Source: Pseudopyrenochaeta lycopersici
Taxonomy: Eukaryota > Ascomycota > Dothideomycetes > Pleosporales > Pseudopyrenochaetaceae
Direction: 5' to 3'
DNA length: 64,000 bases
Assembly: GCA_003313425.1 (NCBI GenBank)
Contig: NHZP01000036.1
Coordinates: 1-64,000, forward strand
The notes below the pieces were generated by a model. It was not told the DNA's origin. It searched no databases and was given only the letters and a program-made list of their open reading frames with translations. Of the stretch, positions 31,247 to 41,175 are shown piece after piece; within the stretch, counting starts at the first letter, position 1; each line of letters begins with the position of its first letter. A program made the translations under genes and the position numbers.

Positions 31247-31503
31247 TAGGCTAGCGACTGCGGCTTCACCCTTGCACACAGCCGCAAACACCGTTTCGCG
31301 CCGATCTACCAGCAAGGGTGCGCAGCCCACCGTAGTTAAGCACTAACGGTCAGCATCATTCTCAGCTACTTATGCAAGTGTCGTGTGCAAAACAAACAAT
31401 ATTACTAGTCAGAGACCAATATTACATGGGCCGGACCCTGGCTAGCAAGTCGGCCCCAGTTGGTTGCTGCCTGGCAAGGTGAAGCCGCATTCACTAAGCA
31501 CTG
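31247..31503. repeat. TA-flanked MITE (CAGTCG family)
   Basis: Inverted ends GCGACTGCGGCTTCACCCTT and, on the right, GGTGAAGCCGCATTCACTAA. The right end runs into CACTG|TA. The internal sequence matches 13551-13741 and 57121-57929. A TA target and CAGT ends suit the Tc1/mariner-pogo superfamily. The left end is degraded. Confidence 0.78.
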
Positions 31504-32196
31504 TACACTCGGTTGCACAATCGGCTTCCGGTTTTTGAACATGGCAAAAAAAGGATCTCGCAAGGGCCCCTGCTGCGCCAAGCTGGAATCTTCCCAAAAC
31601 AGGACTAAAGCATGCACAGCTGCCATCATCGATGCTGACCTAAACATCTTGCCAGAAGGGTCCGCGCCTCTTCTGATCATTGACACATTCAATCATCCGC
31701 CTCCGCCGCTAGTCCGTCTGATCCGCGTAAGCCTTGCTGCGGGCAGAGCTTATCTCAACGTCCCCTTTCCCGCAGTACAGTACAGTACTACTGTAGTACC
31801 ACGCCAATCGCCTGGAACTTGTGACAGACGAACCCCTGCAAATGCTTTGACACTCACACCCCTGCCGCGTAGGCCGCGCGCTGTGAACAAATGGAATTGC
31901 AACAACCGGAAACCGACCCTGATCGCCACTGCAAGCGTCATTACAGGTAATTCAAGTCCCACGATAAGGGTATCCCGCCGGGAGGTGTAGGGATGAACTC
32001 CAGAGCTTGCAAGGTGCGCGACCGGTCCCCAACCGCATCGGCATTGACGTAATATCCTCCCACCGACAAGAGCAGGCTGAGCAAGGGTAGAGCCCGCCAA
32101 AGATCAAGCTCGGGGCAGGTGACCCTTGGCCACACGGGATTCCGCCCACTTTGTACTCAAGTTCTCCCCCAAAGATCCATCACTCTGTATGCACTA
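31504..32196. other. Intergenic between MITEs, no gene supported
   Basis: A frame at 31460-31990 begins inside the MITE and has an open minus-strand shadow. No protein-like signal. Confidence 0.35.
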
Positions 32197-32460
32197 CAGT
32201 CGTTACATAGCGAAATCGGCTTCACCTTTGCAGGCAGCAACATCAGTTGGAGCGAATCTGCCAGCAAGGGTGCTCAGCCCCATCGCCGTCCATAAGTAGT
32301 CAAGCGCTAACTGTCAGCATCATGATCAGCGACGCATGCAAGGGTTAAATCCAGATTACCGGTCAGCGACCGACGCAGCAAATGCCCCACCCTTACTGGC
32401 AGGCCAGCCCCGGTCAAAGTTTGCTGCTTGCAGAGGTGAAGCCGATTTCGCTAACGACTG
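32197..32460. repeat. TA-flanked MITE (CAGTCG family), complete
   Basis: 264 bp with TA on both sides (32195-32196 and 32461-32462). Inverted ends are CAGTCGTTA..GCGAAATCGGC and its complement GCCGATTTCGCTAACGACTG. Nearly identical inside to the inverted copy at 35970-36205. Confidence 0.82.
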
Positions 32461-32462
32461 TA

Positions 32463-32725
32463 CACACTACCGTAGTCTAAAATCAAAGTGTAACAGTCCT
32501 TCAAATCACGTCGAAACTCAGGATCATGCCCTGTTTCGAGGCTGTAGCAGCCTGGCGTAGAAGGTTTTGATCGGTGCCCCATTGTTGTGCCGTACGCACA
32601 GAGGTAATTCTTATGCGAGGCACTCCTTTGGAGCAGTACCATGAGTATAGGCCCTGCGTGTCATTGCCTCCTCGAGCGTAATTAGCGGCTGGTCGCTGAA
32701 TCCCTGCATTGTGCACTGTGCAAGA
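32463..32725. other. Spacer, no gene
   Basis: Frames here (32451-32758 on minus) have no protein-like features. Confidence 0.35.
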
Positions 32726-33109
32726 TGTCGTAGGACAGGCATGGCTCTGGAAGACCACGGGTACAATCTACATTCGTAATCTTACCATATGCCTCCTGTT
32801 GTCAGACTACACAAGTGCTGTTGTTAGATACCAGGTACGCGATACTGTATTGTAGTACAAAGCTCGGGTGTAACCACTTGGCACACACACACTCGATAAA
32901 AGGAGAAAATAGAGAACACACACAATCAATCACGTTCATCATCAAAAATTCATCAAAGATCAAGCCAAATAGTCCTTGAATTTGACACCTGTACGTTAGA
33001 TAAGCTAGGCCAGGTTGCTCAACAGAACAGTCAATACTGTAACGTTACACCTATACTGCTTTTCATCAACCTATCCTAACAACCATCCTTAGCACACCAA
33101 AGTGCGACA
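32726..33109. repeat. Solo LTR, TGTCG family (copy d), with a nested LTR
   Basis: It begins TGTCGTAGGACAGG and ends CAAAGTGCGACA, flanked on both sides by CAAGA (32721-32725 and 33110-33114). A TGTCAG-family solo LTR with its own CCTGT duplication sits inside. Without the nested piece it is about 191 bp. It shares terminal sequence with 25796 and 46086 but is diverged inside. Confidence 0.65.
32800..32987 (+). repeat. Solo LTR, TGTCAG Copia family (copy 6), nested
   Basis: Begins TGTCAGACTACACAAG and ends CCTTGAATTTGACA. Perfect target duplication CCTGT (32795-32799 and 32988-32992). It is inserted inside a TGTCG-family LTR and is therefore younger than it. Confidence 0.86.
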
Positions 33110-33114
33110 CAAGA

Positions 33115-33315
33115 TGTCGCACGCCATTGGCCAGGGGCAATAGTTCGCTTAGCAGTCCACGTGATGTCTTCATAAAGACTCAGAGACTTGTGCCATCTCT
33201 TCAAAAAGGACGACACACATTGTCGTACACACAAATACAATCACAAAAACCATTTTAACTTTGTGCCTCATATCCCAATCATTTTCGCTGTTCGGTTAAC
33301 ACCTTCAGTGCAACA
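33115..33315. repeat. Solo LTR, TGTCGC family (copy c)
   Basis: 201 bp, TGTCGCACGCC to CTTCAGTGCAACA, flanked by CAAGA (33110-33114 and 33316-33320). The left target copy is shared with the LTR ending at 33109. Confidence 0.7.
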
Positions 33316-33320
33316 CAAGA

Positions 33321-33672
33321 TTATCCATCGAACGGGTTCTAGACTGAGGCTCTCACAGAATTACTCAAGTACAAGCGTGTATCCCTGCCATGTCCCGTCC
33401 TGTTCGGAAGCCCAATTACTGCAGATCCAAAAGCGCCATGACGCTACGGATGCCTCGCGACCAGAATCGTTGTCCGGTTTTGCACTCTATTCGTTTCCAG
33501 CGGCACGGCACATGCGACCGGCGTTTGCCGAGTTCGTGTTAGCATACTGCACGGAGCCCGTTGTAATCAGTTCCAACCACTGCATTACATAATCTGTTCC
33601 TGCCTTGAACCTATGGTCATCATGCGATTCAAATACGTATAATAAGAGGCGATGCCACGATGAGGATCATTA
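33321..33672. other. Spacer, no gene
   Basis: Nothing recognised. Confidence 0.3.
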
Positions 33673-33742
33673 CAGTGCTTAGTGAATGCAGCTTCACTCT
33701 TGCCAGGAACACCAACTGGGGCCGACCTGCCGGCCAGGACTG
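33673..33742. repeat. Fragment of a CAGTCG-family MITE
   Basis: About 70 bp matching the reverse complement of the right end of 31247-31503, preceded by TA (33671-33672). It stops at the next MITE. Confidence 0.6.
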
Positions 33743-33746
33743 TATA

Positions 33747-33994
33747 CAGTCGCTTGCACTTCCAGTTTCCGGTTCTTGCAAGCAACAAATCTTTCATCCC
33801 ACGCCAGCCCTGTCTCGCCTAATAACAGCCTTTCCCAAAAAGCTTTAGCGATTGTCAGCAGTCAGCGATCTAAGCCAACCAAACTACAGTGCTTGGCTGG
33901 CCTTAGCAAAGCCGAAACTAAGCGAGTCTAGGGTAAGCGTGGGATGAAAGTTGAGCGGCGTGCAAAAACCGGAAGCTGCAAGTGCAAGCGACTG
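33747..33994. repeat. Hairpin MITE with ~60-bp inverted arms and TA target
   Basis: 248 bp. The left arm starts CAGTCGCTTGCACTTCC and the right arm ends TGCAAGTGCAAGCGACTG. The arms pair over about 60 bp up to TCATCCCACGC / GCGTGGGATGA. TA lies on each side (33745-33746 and 33995-33996). It fits a Tc1/mariner-type foldback MITE. Confidence 0.82.
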
Positions 33995-33996
33995 TA

Positions 33997-34368
33997 CACG
34001 AATAATGACATGGTATCACGATGCTATTAACCTAGCAAGGATGATTCCAGTCTCTGCCCTCGACTTCACCAACTGGGTAATTAGAACTTCACTTTACTCG
34101 CGGAGCAAGCTCAGGCCAGGTGACCCTAACTCCCAGTCATGTCTGCTGTAGAAGTGCTGTGTTTGTTATGCTGAAACCGTCATTGACAGCGGACGTGCAC
34201 TTTATTTTGGTTATTTTGCTACACGCGCAGATGGAGTTGGTTCATGCCACCAGTAATAGATGTGCTTGCAGCTTAAGGCTATTAGTACACTGCATACGGC
34301 TATAGCAAGCAGACACTGCTTGAGCCACCGGCACTGCACGTCTAAAGAATCATTCCCGCTAAGCTCGT
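33997..34368. other. Spacer, no gene
   Basis: Nothing recognised. Confidence 0.3.
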
Positions 34369-35531
34369 ATGTCAATGGGCATCAGAGACCCGGTCCCAGC
34401 ACACACAATCACAGGAGAGGCTATGCAAGAGGCTACCAAATGTCTGATTCGCGATGATCTACTAGAATATCTCCGAGAAATGCACCCCCTTTGGACACGA
34501 GCATGCGCGAATGCCCCATCGGGTGATGTGATGGGAGATCCTACCTCGGCGCTAGCAGAAATGTACTTGAGTAGCACGAACAGACTCCAGTTGTTCAAGT
34601 TGTACTGTCTGGCGATGCAAGCAAACCAAGTTGCTGAACGCTCCAGGCCAGAACATGCAAATACCAGTGGGACCTTCGTAAAAAATACGTGTCTGATCCA
34701 GTTGTATGGCGATCGGTGGATGCAGATATCTGGACAAGTGCAAAAGAGCACGCGAAGGGGCTTCGGAAGCAGCTTGCGCGTGGGAAGCGTCCTCATCGCG
34801 CTTGTTGCCCAATTTGGTACCGGCATCCTCATAACTTGCACGCCAAGGCTGCATCAGATGTAATTACCTCTACGCCTGAGATGGAAAGCGCTAATCGTAC
34901 CAGCGAGTCCACTTTTCCACTAAAACAACAAAACGAGATGGATCAGGTCCAGCATCACCACATTTCGCAGATCAGTGGAATGATGAAGATCCTCGCAGAT
35001 GCAATCCTAGAGAGAACCAGCTTCCCACCCGTCCCGGGCCTTGACCAAATTTGCAAAGGTGTCGAAGTGGCTGTAAACGATTACAGGCGGGCATGCACGC
35101 CCAGCGAGCCCAGTCACACGCTTCCACGCTGTGTGGGGACCAACAAGCGCCACGCTGCGCTGGATAATACACTCGTTGATCCTTCTATGATGAGTCGAAT
35201 GCTAAAATCCGTGGTAGAAGATGCAGACTGCGGGGGCTCGTCAGTTCACGTGTGGCCTGCAGTGCTGTACCACGACTTGGTCAACTCACCGATGTATCCG
35301 TGCTCCCAAAAGAAGTCCTACGGTAACGAGATTCAACTGTTTCCCATACTCTTCCAACAAAACTGGACTCTTTTTGCCGTGGACCCGCAACAGAGTGTCA
35401 TTGACTTTCTCGACTTCCTCTCTTCTGGCGCTGGCTGCGAAAGGAGTGCCTTTCTGGTGAGCCCGCCTGTTCGAGCACAGACTGCGAGGCTTATTTCATC
35501 AGGAAATCGAAAAGTGTCTAATCAAGGGTAA
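34369..35531 (+). CDS. Unrecognised protein, frame change or intron near 34690
   Basis: The first part (34369 to about 34690) reads as a helical protein (CLIRDDLLEYLREMHPLW.., SSTNRLQLFKLYCLAMQ). From about 34689 a second frame continues for 280 codons with AKEHAKGLRKQLARGKRPHR, then ACCPIWYRHPHNLHAK, and later FPILFQQNWTLFAVDPQQ before a DFLDFLSSG. The last block faintly recalls Ulp1-like (C48) peptidases, but Asn stands where the catalytic His of the HW motif would be. The two frames need an intron or a frameshift to join. Function unknown. Confidence 0.45.
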
Positions 35532-35969
35532 TTCTACAAGCCATCGGCAAGCCTACGCATACCAGCGAGATTATGTATGTTGAGCTGGTCATTGATTTGT
35601 GCAACATGACTGATTAGGCCTAGTGTTTACCTACCACATTCGAGGTGGCTGACACGGCATTCCTTTGCGCATGGGCAACGGGCCGTATTGCACGAGGCGT
35701 CTGGCATTTCAAGGTTAACAGAGGAACAGTGGCGCCCAACGAGAAGACGAGGGCACATGCTCGTAGCAGAAAATAGTAAGCTTTGCCAGAATTGATCGGA
35801 TCATGCTTGCTAGTGAGTATTACAGGTATGATTCTGCTGTCGTCTACCCCTGCACACAGTATTACGACGATATACTGGCAAGCGGAAGCATCCCTGAGCG
35901 TTCATACATACAGTACCACCTCCTGTGAATCGCTTGGCACAAAGACGTAATGCTACGCTCAGCGCAAAC
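35532..35969. other. Spacer, no gene
   Basis: Nothing recognised. Confidence 0.3.
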
Positions 35970-36205
35970 TAGCAAACTTCGACTGGGGCTGGCCCGCCAG
36001 CAACGGTGGGGCCCTGGCTGCTTCGGTCGCTGACCAGTAATCTCGTTTGTTATGGATTCGACCCTTGCATGCGTCGCTGATCATGATGCTGACAGTTAGC
36101 GCTTGACTACTTACGGACGGCGATGGGGCTGAGCACCCTTGCTGGCGGATTCGCTCCAACTGATGCTGCTGCCTGCAAAGGTGAAGCCGATTTCGCTAAT
36201 GACTG
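35970..36205. repeat. CAGTCG-family MITE, inverted, one end truncated
   Basis: Reverse complement of the copy at 32197-32460, about 90% alike by eye. The CAGTCATTAGCGAAATCGGC end lies at 36205 next to TA. The other end is lost near AGCAAACTTCG. Confidence 0.78.
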
Positions 36206-36653
36206 TAATGCTCCACACGCCTCTCCTAGTGTGCACGCCGGTACTTCCACATGAATTAGGCTCGCGATAATGCCCACACCCTTGCAGACGCCTGCTCGAT
36301 AAAAATACGATGCAGAGGTTTTCAAGTAAAAGGCGCCTACGTTCAATACAGACTGCGGCTAGAATTAAATAAACCTGGGCTATACAATATTCTTGTACCA
36401 TACGAAACTCGAAGCGCCGTGCTACAGTATCTGTCCGCGCAGCCTGTCCTGGAGCGCTGGGACGTCCTTTCCAAACAATGTAAGCTTCATTCCCTCGCGT
36501 AAGAGGCCGCGCACTTCAGATGCATCTCATACCAGATCACGCAAGGGTTTCAGAAGAATCTTCCGCTCACTACGCTCTAGGATGAAGCCAAGCGTCAGGT
36601 CAAGCTTGGCAGCATCAAACGCAACGCATGGAAATACGGCAAATGACAGCCAC
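36206..36653. other. Spacer, no gene supported
   Basis: A basic frame (36393-36716) runs into the next repeat and is probably chance. Confidence 0.3.
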
Positions 36654-37175
36654 ACCACTGCTTGGCAAAATAAATCCCCATCTACCACTGTTTTTGCTAC
36701 ACTACCACACATGTGACCTCGGCTCCAAAAATGACCCAAATGTTACTGTTTCTGACCCAAATGCCACCGTTTCGCGACCCCTACCCAAGACGCTCTCGGT
36801 AGTAGACAAAAGCAGCAGTTTTACATAAAAAGGGATAGGCCACAGTCTGGATTATGATATCGTTGGTTTTTAGTGTTAGGTGGTAAGATGTCTTGTTATT
36901 CGCGTCAGAGAGCGTTGAGTCTTAAATCGCGTTAGACGCGTTAGGGCTGTCAGCCGCCTAGCTTATGGGGGCTAACCGCCCAACAGCTGGGCAACCACCC
37001 ATAAGCCGGAGGTCAACCGCCTCTCAGCACGGGGCCGCTAAATTTTAGTGGGTCAGAATCAGTGGCATTTACGTCAGAAACAGTGGCATTCGGGTCCTTT
37101 TTCGAGCCGAGGTCACATGTGTGGTAGTGTATCAAAAACAGTGCTAGATGGGGAATTATTACGCCAAGTAGTGGT
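36654..37175. mobile_element. Non-coding element with ~120-bp terminal inverted repeats
   Basis: The left arm begins ACCACTGCTTGGCAAAATAA and holds CATGTGACCTCGGCTC. The right arm is its inverse, ending TTACGCCAAGTAGTGGT. The arms match over roughly 120 bp with scattered differences. The centre (36780-37030) has a short imperfect repeat (AACCGCC/AACCACC with ATAAGC). No clear target duplication and no transposase, so the superfamily is not assigned. Long arms recall Mutator-like MITEs. Confidence 0.7.
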
Positions 37176-37189
37176 AAGGCGGGTCTTTT

Positions 37190-37756
37190 GCCGCATGGAA
37201 ATATCTTACAAAGCATGGGAATCAGAGGCTCCAGATTTTCCTTGTGGGAACATTTCCTATTCTAGGCAAAGCGCCCAACATTCTCGATAGAGCGATGGAG
37301 TTGAGTCTCGATGGCGAACCAGGCCAATACCGTACGTTTGTAGCCATGTGCCAGGTGAAGAAAATGAGACAGAGCATGATCCAGAGCTCGGACATAGCTA
37401 AGCCGTTTGTATTATCGTTTGGTGCCCCGAACAGCCCGTCTGCGCGCGAAACCAAGGGGTACTGGTACAAGGTTCCGGACATTCCAGGCAAAGCCATTGA
37501 TTTGCGCGTTTATGTTCCGTGTCTTAGTGACAGGATATGGGAGGAGGTGAGGATCTCGCCGTTGGAGGTCCCCCGCATAATTGGATGTGTTTCATCAAGA
37601 CCGATATACACGTGGACCAACCTATTGAAGCTGTGCATGGGAAAGTATAAGGTCGAGAGGGATCATTCGACCTGTTCGAATATCACAGCAATCGAAGGCT
37701 CGCAGCGACGGTTGGTGGTCCGTTTTGAAAATTCCCTGGTTGGTCGTTTACCCTAA
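37190..37756 (+). CDS. Hypothetical protein, 5' end cut by a repeat
   Basis: An open frame of about 185 codons without an early ATG starts right beside the long-TIR element, so its 5' part is probably lost. It reads LQIFLVGTFPILGKAPNILD, DGEPGQYRTFVAMCQVKK, GAPNSPSARETKGYWYK and WTNLLKLCMGKYKVERD. The composition is protein-like. I do not recognise the family. It stops 26 bp before a Fot1-like transposon. Confidence 0.4.
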   Translation, partial: AAWKYLTKHGNQRLQIFLVGTFPILGKAPNILDRAMELSLDGEPGQYRTFVAMCQVKKMRQSMIQSSDIAKPFVLSFGAPNSPSARETKGYWYKVPDIPGKAIDLRVYVPCLSDRIWEEVRISPLEVPRIIGCVSSRPIYTWTNLLKLCMGKYKVERDHSTCSNITAIEGSQRRLVVRFENSLVGRLP

Positions 37757-37782
37757 GGCCATGTATGTACACTCTCATGATA

Positions 37783-39772
37783 ACGTAAACACGTAGCGAG
37801 TCGCGCCCCTAAGCGAGTCGCGCGCCCCATCAACTTTCTCAACCTATCCCACTTCAATCCAGAATATTTCCACAACCAACGATCAGAATGCCTTCAAACG
37901 AGAGTGACATTCAGCTTGCAATCGCGGCAATACAAGCCAATCAAATACAGGGTAATAAACTGTAAGCCAGTATTGGTCACATGATTCGAGAATTAGTAAT
38001 CTCTCATGAACATATAGCTGCAGGCCACCCTCCATCTAAAACAGAGAATCAATATGATATGCACTTCTATGAACAATTTCTTTGTGCACCCTTTAAGGCT
38101 TACATAAACCTGCTGCTAGAATCTTTAACGTCCCCGAAACTACGCTGCGCGACCGACGCGCCGGCAAGCCCGCCCGACGCGATTGCGCCCCCAACTCAAA
38201 GAAGCTTACTAAGCTAGAAGAGGAGGTAGTTGTTAGATATATATTAGATCTAGATTTACGTGGATTTTCGCCTAACCTGGCTACTGTACGTGATATGGCT
38301 GATACTTTACTGGGGCTGGTCGGGTTGGACGGGACTGGCCAAAGAACTTTGTCAGGCGTACAGACAGTCTTAAGACAAGTTTAAATCGAGCATACGACCG
38401 GCAAAGAGCCTTGTGTGAGGATCCAGAGGTAATTGGGGCCTGGTTTACGCGGGTGGAGGAGACAATGGCCAAGTACGGCATCTTAGATGAGGACGTGTAC
38501 AACTTTGACGAAGCTGGCTTTATGATGGGCAAGATCACGACTCAACTTATCGTAACTAGGTCTGAGAGGAGGGGTAGAGCAAAGACAATCCAGCCAGGCA
38601 ACCGTGAATGGGTTACGTTAATCCAGGGAATCAACGCAGCTGGATGGGCAATCCCGCCATTCCTAATCTACGCAGCCAAGTACCACTTGTCTGCCTGGTA
38701 CGAGGAAGATGATCTCCCACTTGACTGGGCAGCCGGAGTTAGTGACAATGGCTGGACAAACAACGACTTAGGGGCTCAGTGGCTAGAGCACTTCAACCGG
38801 CATACAAAGACGCGCGTGGTTGGCGCACGTAGGCTGCTTATCTTTGACGGCCACGAGAGCCACCACTCAGCCCAATTTGAGGAGATATGTAAAAAGAACA
38901 ACATTTACACTCTGTGTTTGCCAGCCCATTCATCTCACTTAGTCCAGCCTCTTGACGTTGGCGGCTTCGCTCCATTAAAGAAGGCGTACAGCCGTCAGAT
39001 TGAGGACCTGATCCGAAACCACATCAACCACATCACCAAACTCGAGTTTCTACCAGCCTTTCGGGCGGCCTTTGCGCAAGCGTTTACTCCAGTCAATATC
39101 CGCTCAGCTTTCCGAGGCGCTGGGTTGTTCCATTGAATCCAGCTGTTGTATAAGAGAGACTGGACGTACGTCTCCGTACGCCAACACCTGCTGTATTAGC
39201 AGAAGCACCCTGGCAAGCCAAAACTCCGAGTAACGTACGTGAATTTGAAGCTCAATCTACGTTAATACGTGATCGCGTACGCCAGCACAAGAGCTCATCT
39301 CCAGCGTCAATTATTGAAGCTGTTAATCAGCTTAGGAAGGGGGCTGCAATTATGGCGTATGAGCATGAGTTGATGCGCAACCGGATCACCAGCCTTGAAC
39401 GTGCCAATGAGGCAGCCAACAAGCGTAAACAACGTAAGAAGAAGCGGATCCAGAAAGGAGGAGTCTTAACAAGGGGAGAGGCAGAGGATTTAATGGCCTA
39501 ACGTGAGGCGGATCAGCAGATTGCTCGTGAGGAGCGTCGAGGTGGAGGTCAATCAAGTAGCAGTCGCCCAACTCCAGGGCGCTGCAGCAAGTGCAGACAG
39601 GCTGGGCATAACGCGCGTACTTGTAAAAAAGATACTCTAGATGCAGCTTAATATTTGATTGCGATTTACATTTAATACCTTGTTGCGTTGTTGTGTTGTA
39701 CGCCAATCTAGGTGCAGAGAGTTGATGGGGCGCGCGACTCGCTTAGGGGCGCGACCCGCTACGTGTTTACGT
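37783..39772 (+). mobile_element. Fot1/pogo (Tc1-mariner) DNA transposon, full length
   Basis: 1,990 bp between TA dinucleotides (37781-37782 and 39773-39774). The TIRs are about 53 bp, starting ACGTAAACACGTAGCG, with one mismatch between the arms. Each arm contains a repeated CGAGTCGCGC block. The single gene inside is on plus and damaged. Confidence 0.93.
37888..39648 (+). pseudogene. Fot1-like DDE transposase, mutated
   Basis: It starts MPSNESDIQLAIAAIQ as Fot1 proteins do. A TAA at 37963-37965 begins an AT-rich stretch of about 155 bp with no similarity to the helix-turn-helix segment expected there. Coding resumes as IFNVPETTLRDRRAGKPARR. A frameshift near 38330 is followed by a long intact block (38411-39136) with the DDE catalytic region: NFDEAGFMMG, LLIFDGHESHHS, and PAHSSHLVQPLDVGGF. 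Another frameshift near 39127 leads to a C-terminal coiled part with a CCHC knuckle (CSKCRQAGHNARTC). That part has TAA codons at 39151 and 39499. The protein cannot be made whole, but the TIRs remain usable in trans. Confidence 0.88.
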
Positions 39773-39774
39773 TA

Positions 39775-39928
39775 AGTGGCTGTAGACGTGTTCCATTTGG
39801 TGATAGAAAAGTATGCACAACAACAGCGGTCAAGAGACTTTCTGCCTCGGGGTTAAGCGTTGAGAGCAATATGGACAAACACGCGGGAAACTTGCAATTA
39901 ATTTCTAACCTGCTGCTACGCCGTTCGG
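39775..39928. other. Short spacer
   Basis: Between transposon and the DUF3455 gene stop. Nothing recognised. Confidence 0.3.
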
Positions 39929-40697
39929 TCAGAGCTCCTCAATCGCGAGAGAGTTCTTGGACCTTGGCAGCTCATAAAACCAGTATTGTGCCGCGAAAGG
40001 CAGACGGAGTGCCTGGCCGGCTGAGACACACTGACTTGGCGGCTGTCCGCCAGCTGTGTAATATTGATAGATAGCTGCAATTACGCGCCCCTCGCTAGTT
40101 GTCGAGCCCGTTATAGGCGCCATGTAGAGCCAAGGCATTGCGCCCTCACCGTTAGTACCCGCGAAACTGTTTGATGGCGCAGCGGCGGACTCGGATATAT
40201 TGGCTTCAAGCAGAATCCTTGGGTTGCTTTTCAAAGTGAATTGGATTGTTCTTTCTGTTACGCGCTGGCAGTCTCCCATGATACGATCGTACCCGTGCAG
40301 TGCCAGATACGTCTCTAACAATGATTGTTTAGATGCCATCTGGAGAACGTCACCAGACAGAGTCTTCATGAAGTCGACTCGCCATTCAGATAGACTTCCT
40401 CTTTGAGACAGCGTGCCGATATCGTAAAGCGTCCCTAATGATTATCAGTCTCAAGTACCGCGAGAATCTGCTGATCCTACCATAAGAGTGTTTTAGCACA
40501 GGCCTGGCACCTCTCTCACTACATCGATATGTCTGGTGTCCTAAGCCAAGCGCTATTGAGCGAAGAGTGAGCTCTTTTGGGTAGGGTAGTTCGGAGATTG
40601 GGGGTGCGACGTGCTGATTCATTCTCCCCCGGCCGGTGTAGAGATGTAGACCGGTGATGAAGGACGCTATGAAGCTGCCACACAGAACAGTGAGCAT
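39929..40697 (-). CDS. DUF3455 protein, copy 2 (two exons)
   Basis: Exon 1 (40697-40481) starts with a likely signal peptide, MLTVLCGSFIASFITGLHLY. A 46-bp intron (GTAGGA..CATTAG) leads to exon 2 (40434-39929), giving about 240 residues. DUF3455 landmarks: SIALGLGHQTYRC, GTLYDIG, a GAMPWLYMAP core and IAAIYQYYTAGGQPPSQC..FAAQYWFYEL. The usual longer middle with an HPD/GDH-type block is replaced by FMKTLSGDVLQMASKQSLLE. It is diverged from copy 1 at 27446, so this is not a recent duplication. Secreted; function unknown. Confidence 0.82.
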
Positions 40698-41175
40698 GCG
40701 ACACAGAAATATCGGTGATAAAAACGACATGGACAATACGGCACTCAAGCCTGATGGTGACCAGTACCAAGCTGGTTGAAAACAGGGCCGGATCTGAAAT
40801 GCGGTATCGGGATCAACTTTTTTTTTTATCGAGCGCACACCTGTTGATTATGACGCAGGTTGCAGATTCAACTATGAGGGGTAATTAAGAATAGCGCAAG
40901 ATGGAATTATCGAGCTAGACGAGTTGGCGAACACCCGTTATTGTTTGAACACATCGACGTCATCGCGAGCCACGGCCTGTAATAGAAATGACCAACGCGT
41001 ACATGGGTTCAAAACTACTCACACGAAACGGCAGGTTCTCCATATGTGGTGGCAGACTCGCTAACGAGGTATAACTTGTACGTTCCTGCCATTATCCTGG
41101 CCAGCAGACTAGCATTCGTCCTGTAATCGTCATTCCACTCCCTCGTTTTGAGGTCCATGTTCTCTATCGGTAGCG
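40698..41175. other. Spacer between divergent genes
   Basis: Bidirectional promoter region for the DUF3455 gene (minus) and the Ser/Thr-rich gene (plus). A short poly-T tract lies at 40819-40828. No factor site can be supported. Confidence 0.35.

Noticed and set aside
31460..31990. 176-codon frame overlapping a MITE
   Set aside because: It begins inside the repeat and has a long open shadow on minus, so it is probably chance.
35970..36205. B-box-like GGGTCGAATCC inside a MITE
   Set aside because: The motif is not kept in the other copies, so a Pol III promoter is not supported.
36393..36716. Arg/Ser-rich 107-codon frame
   Set aside because: It runs into the inverted arm of a mobile element and lacks any motif.
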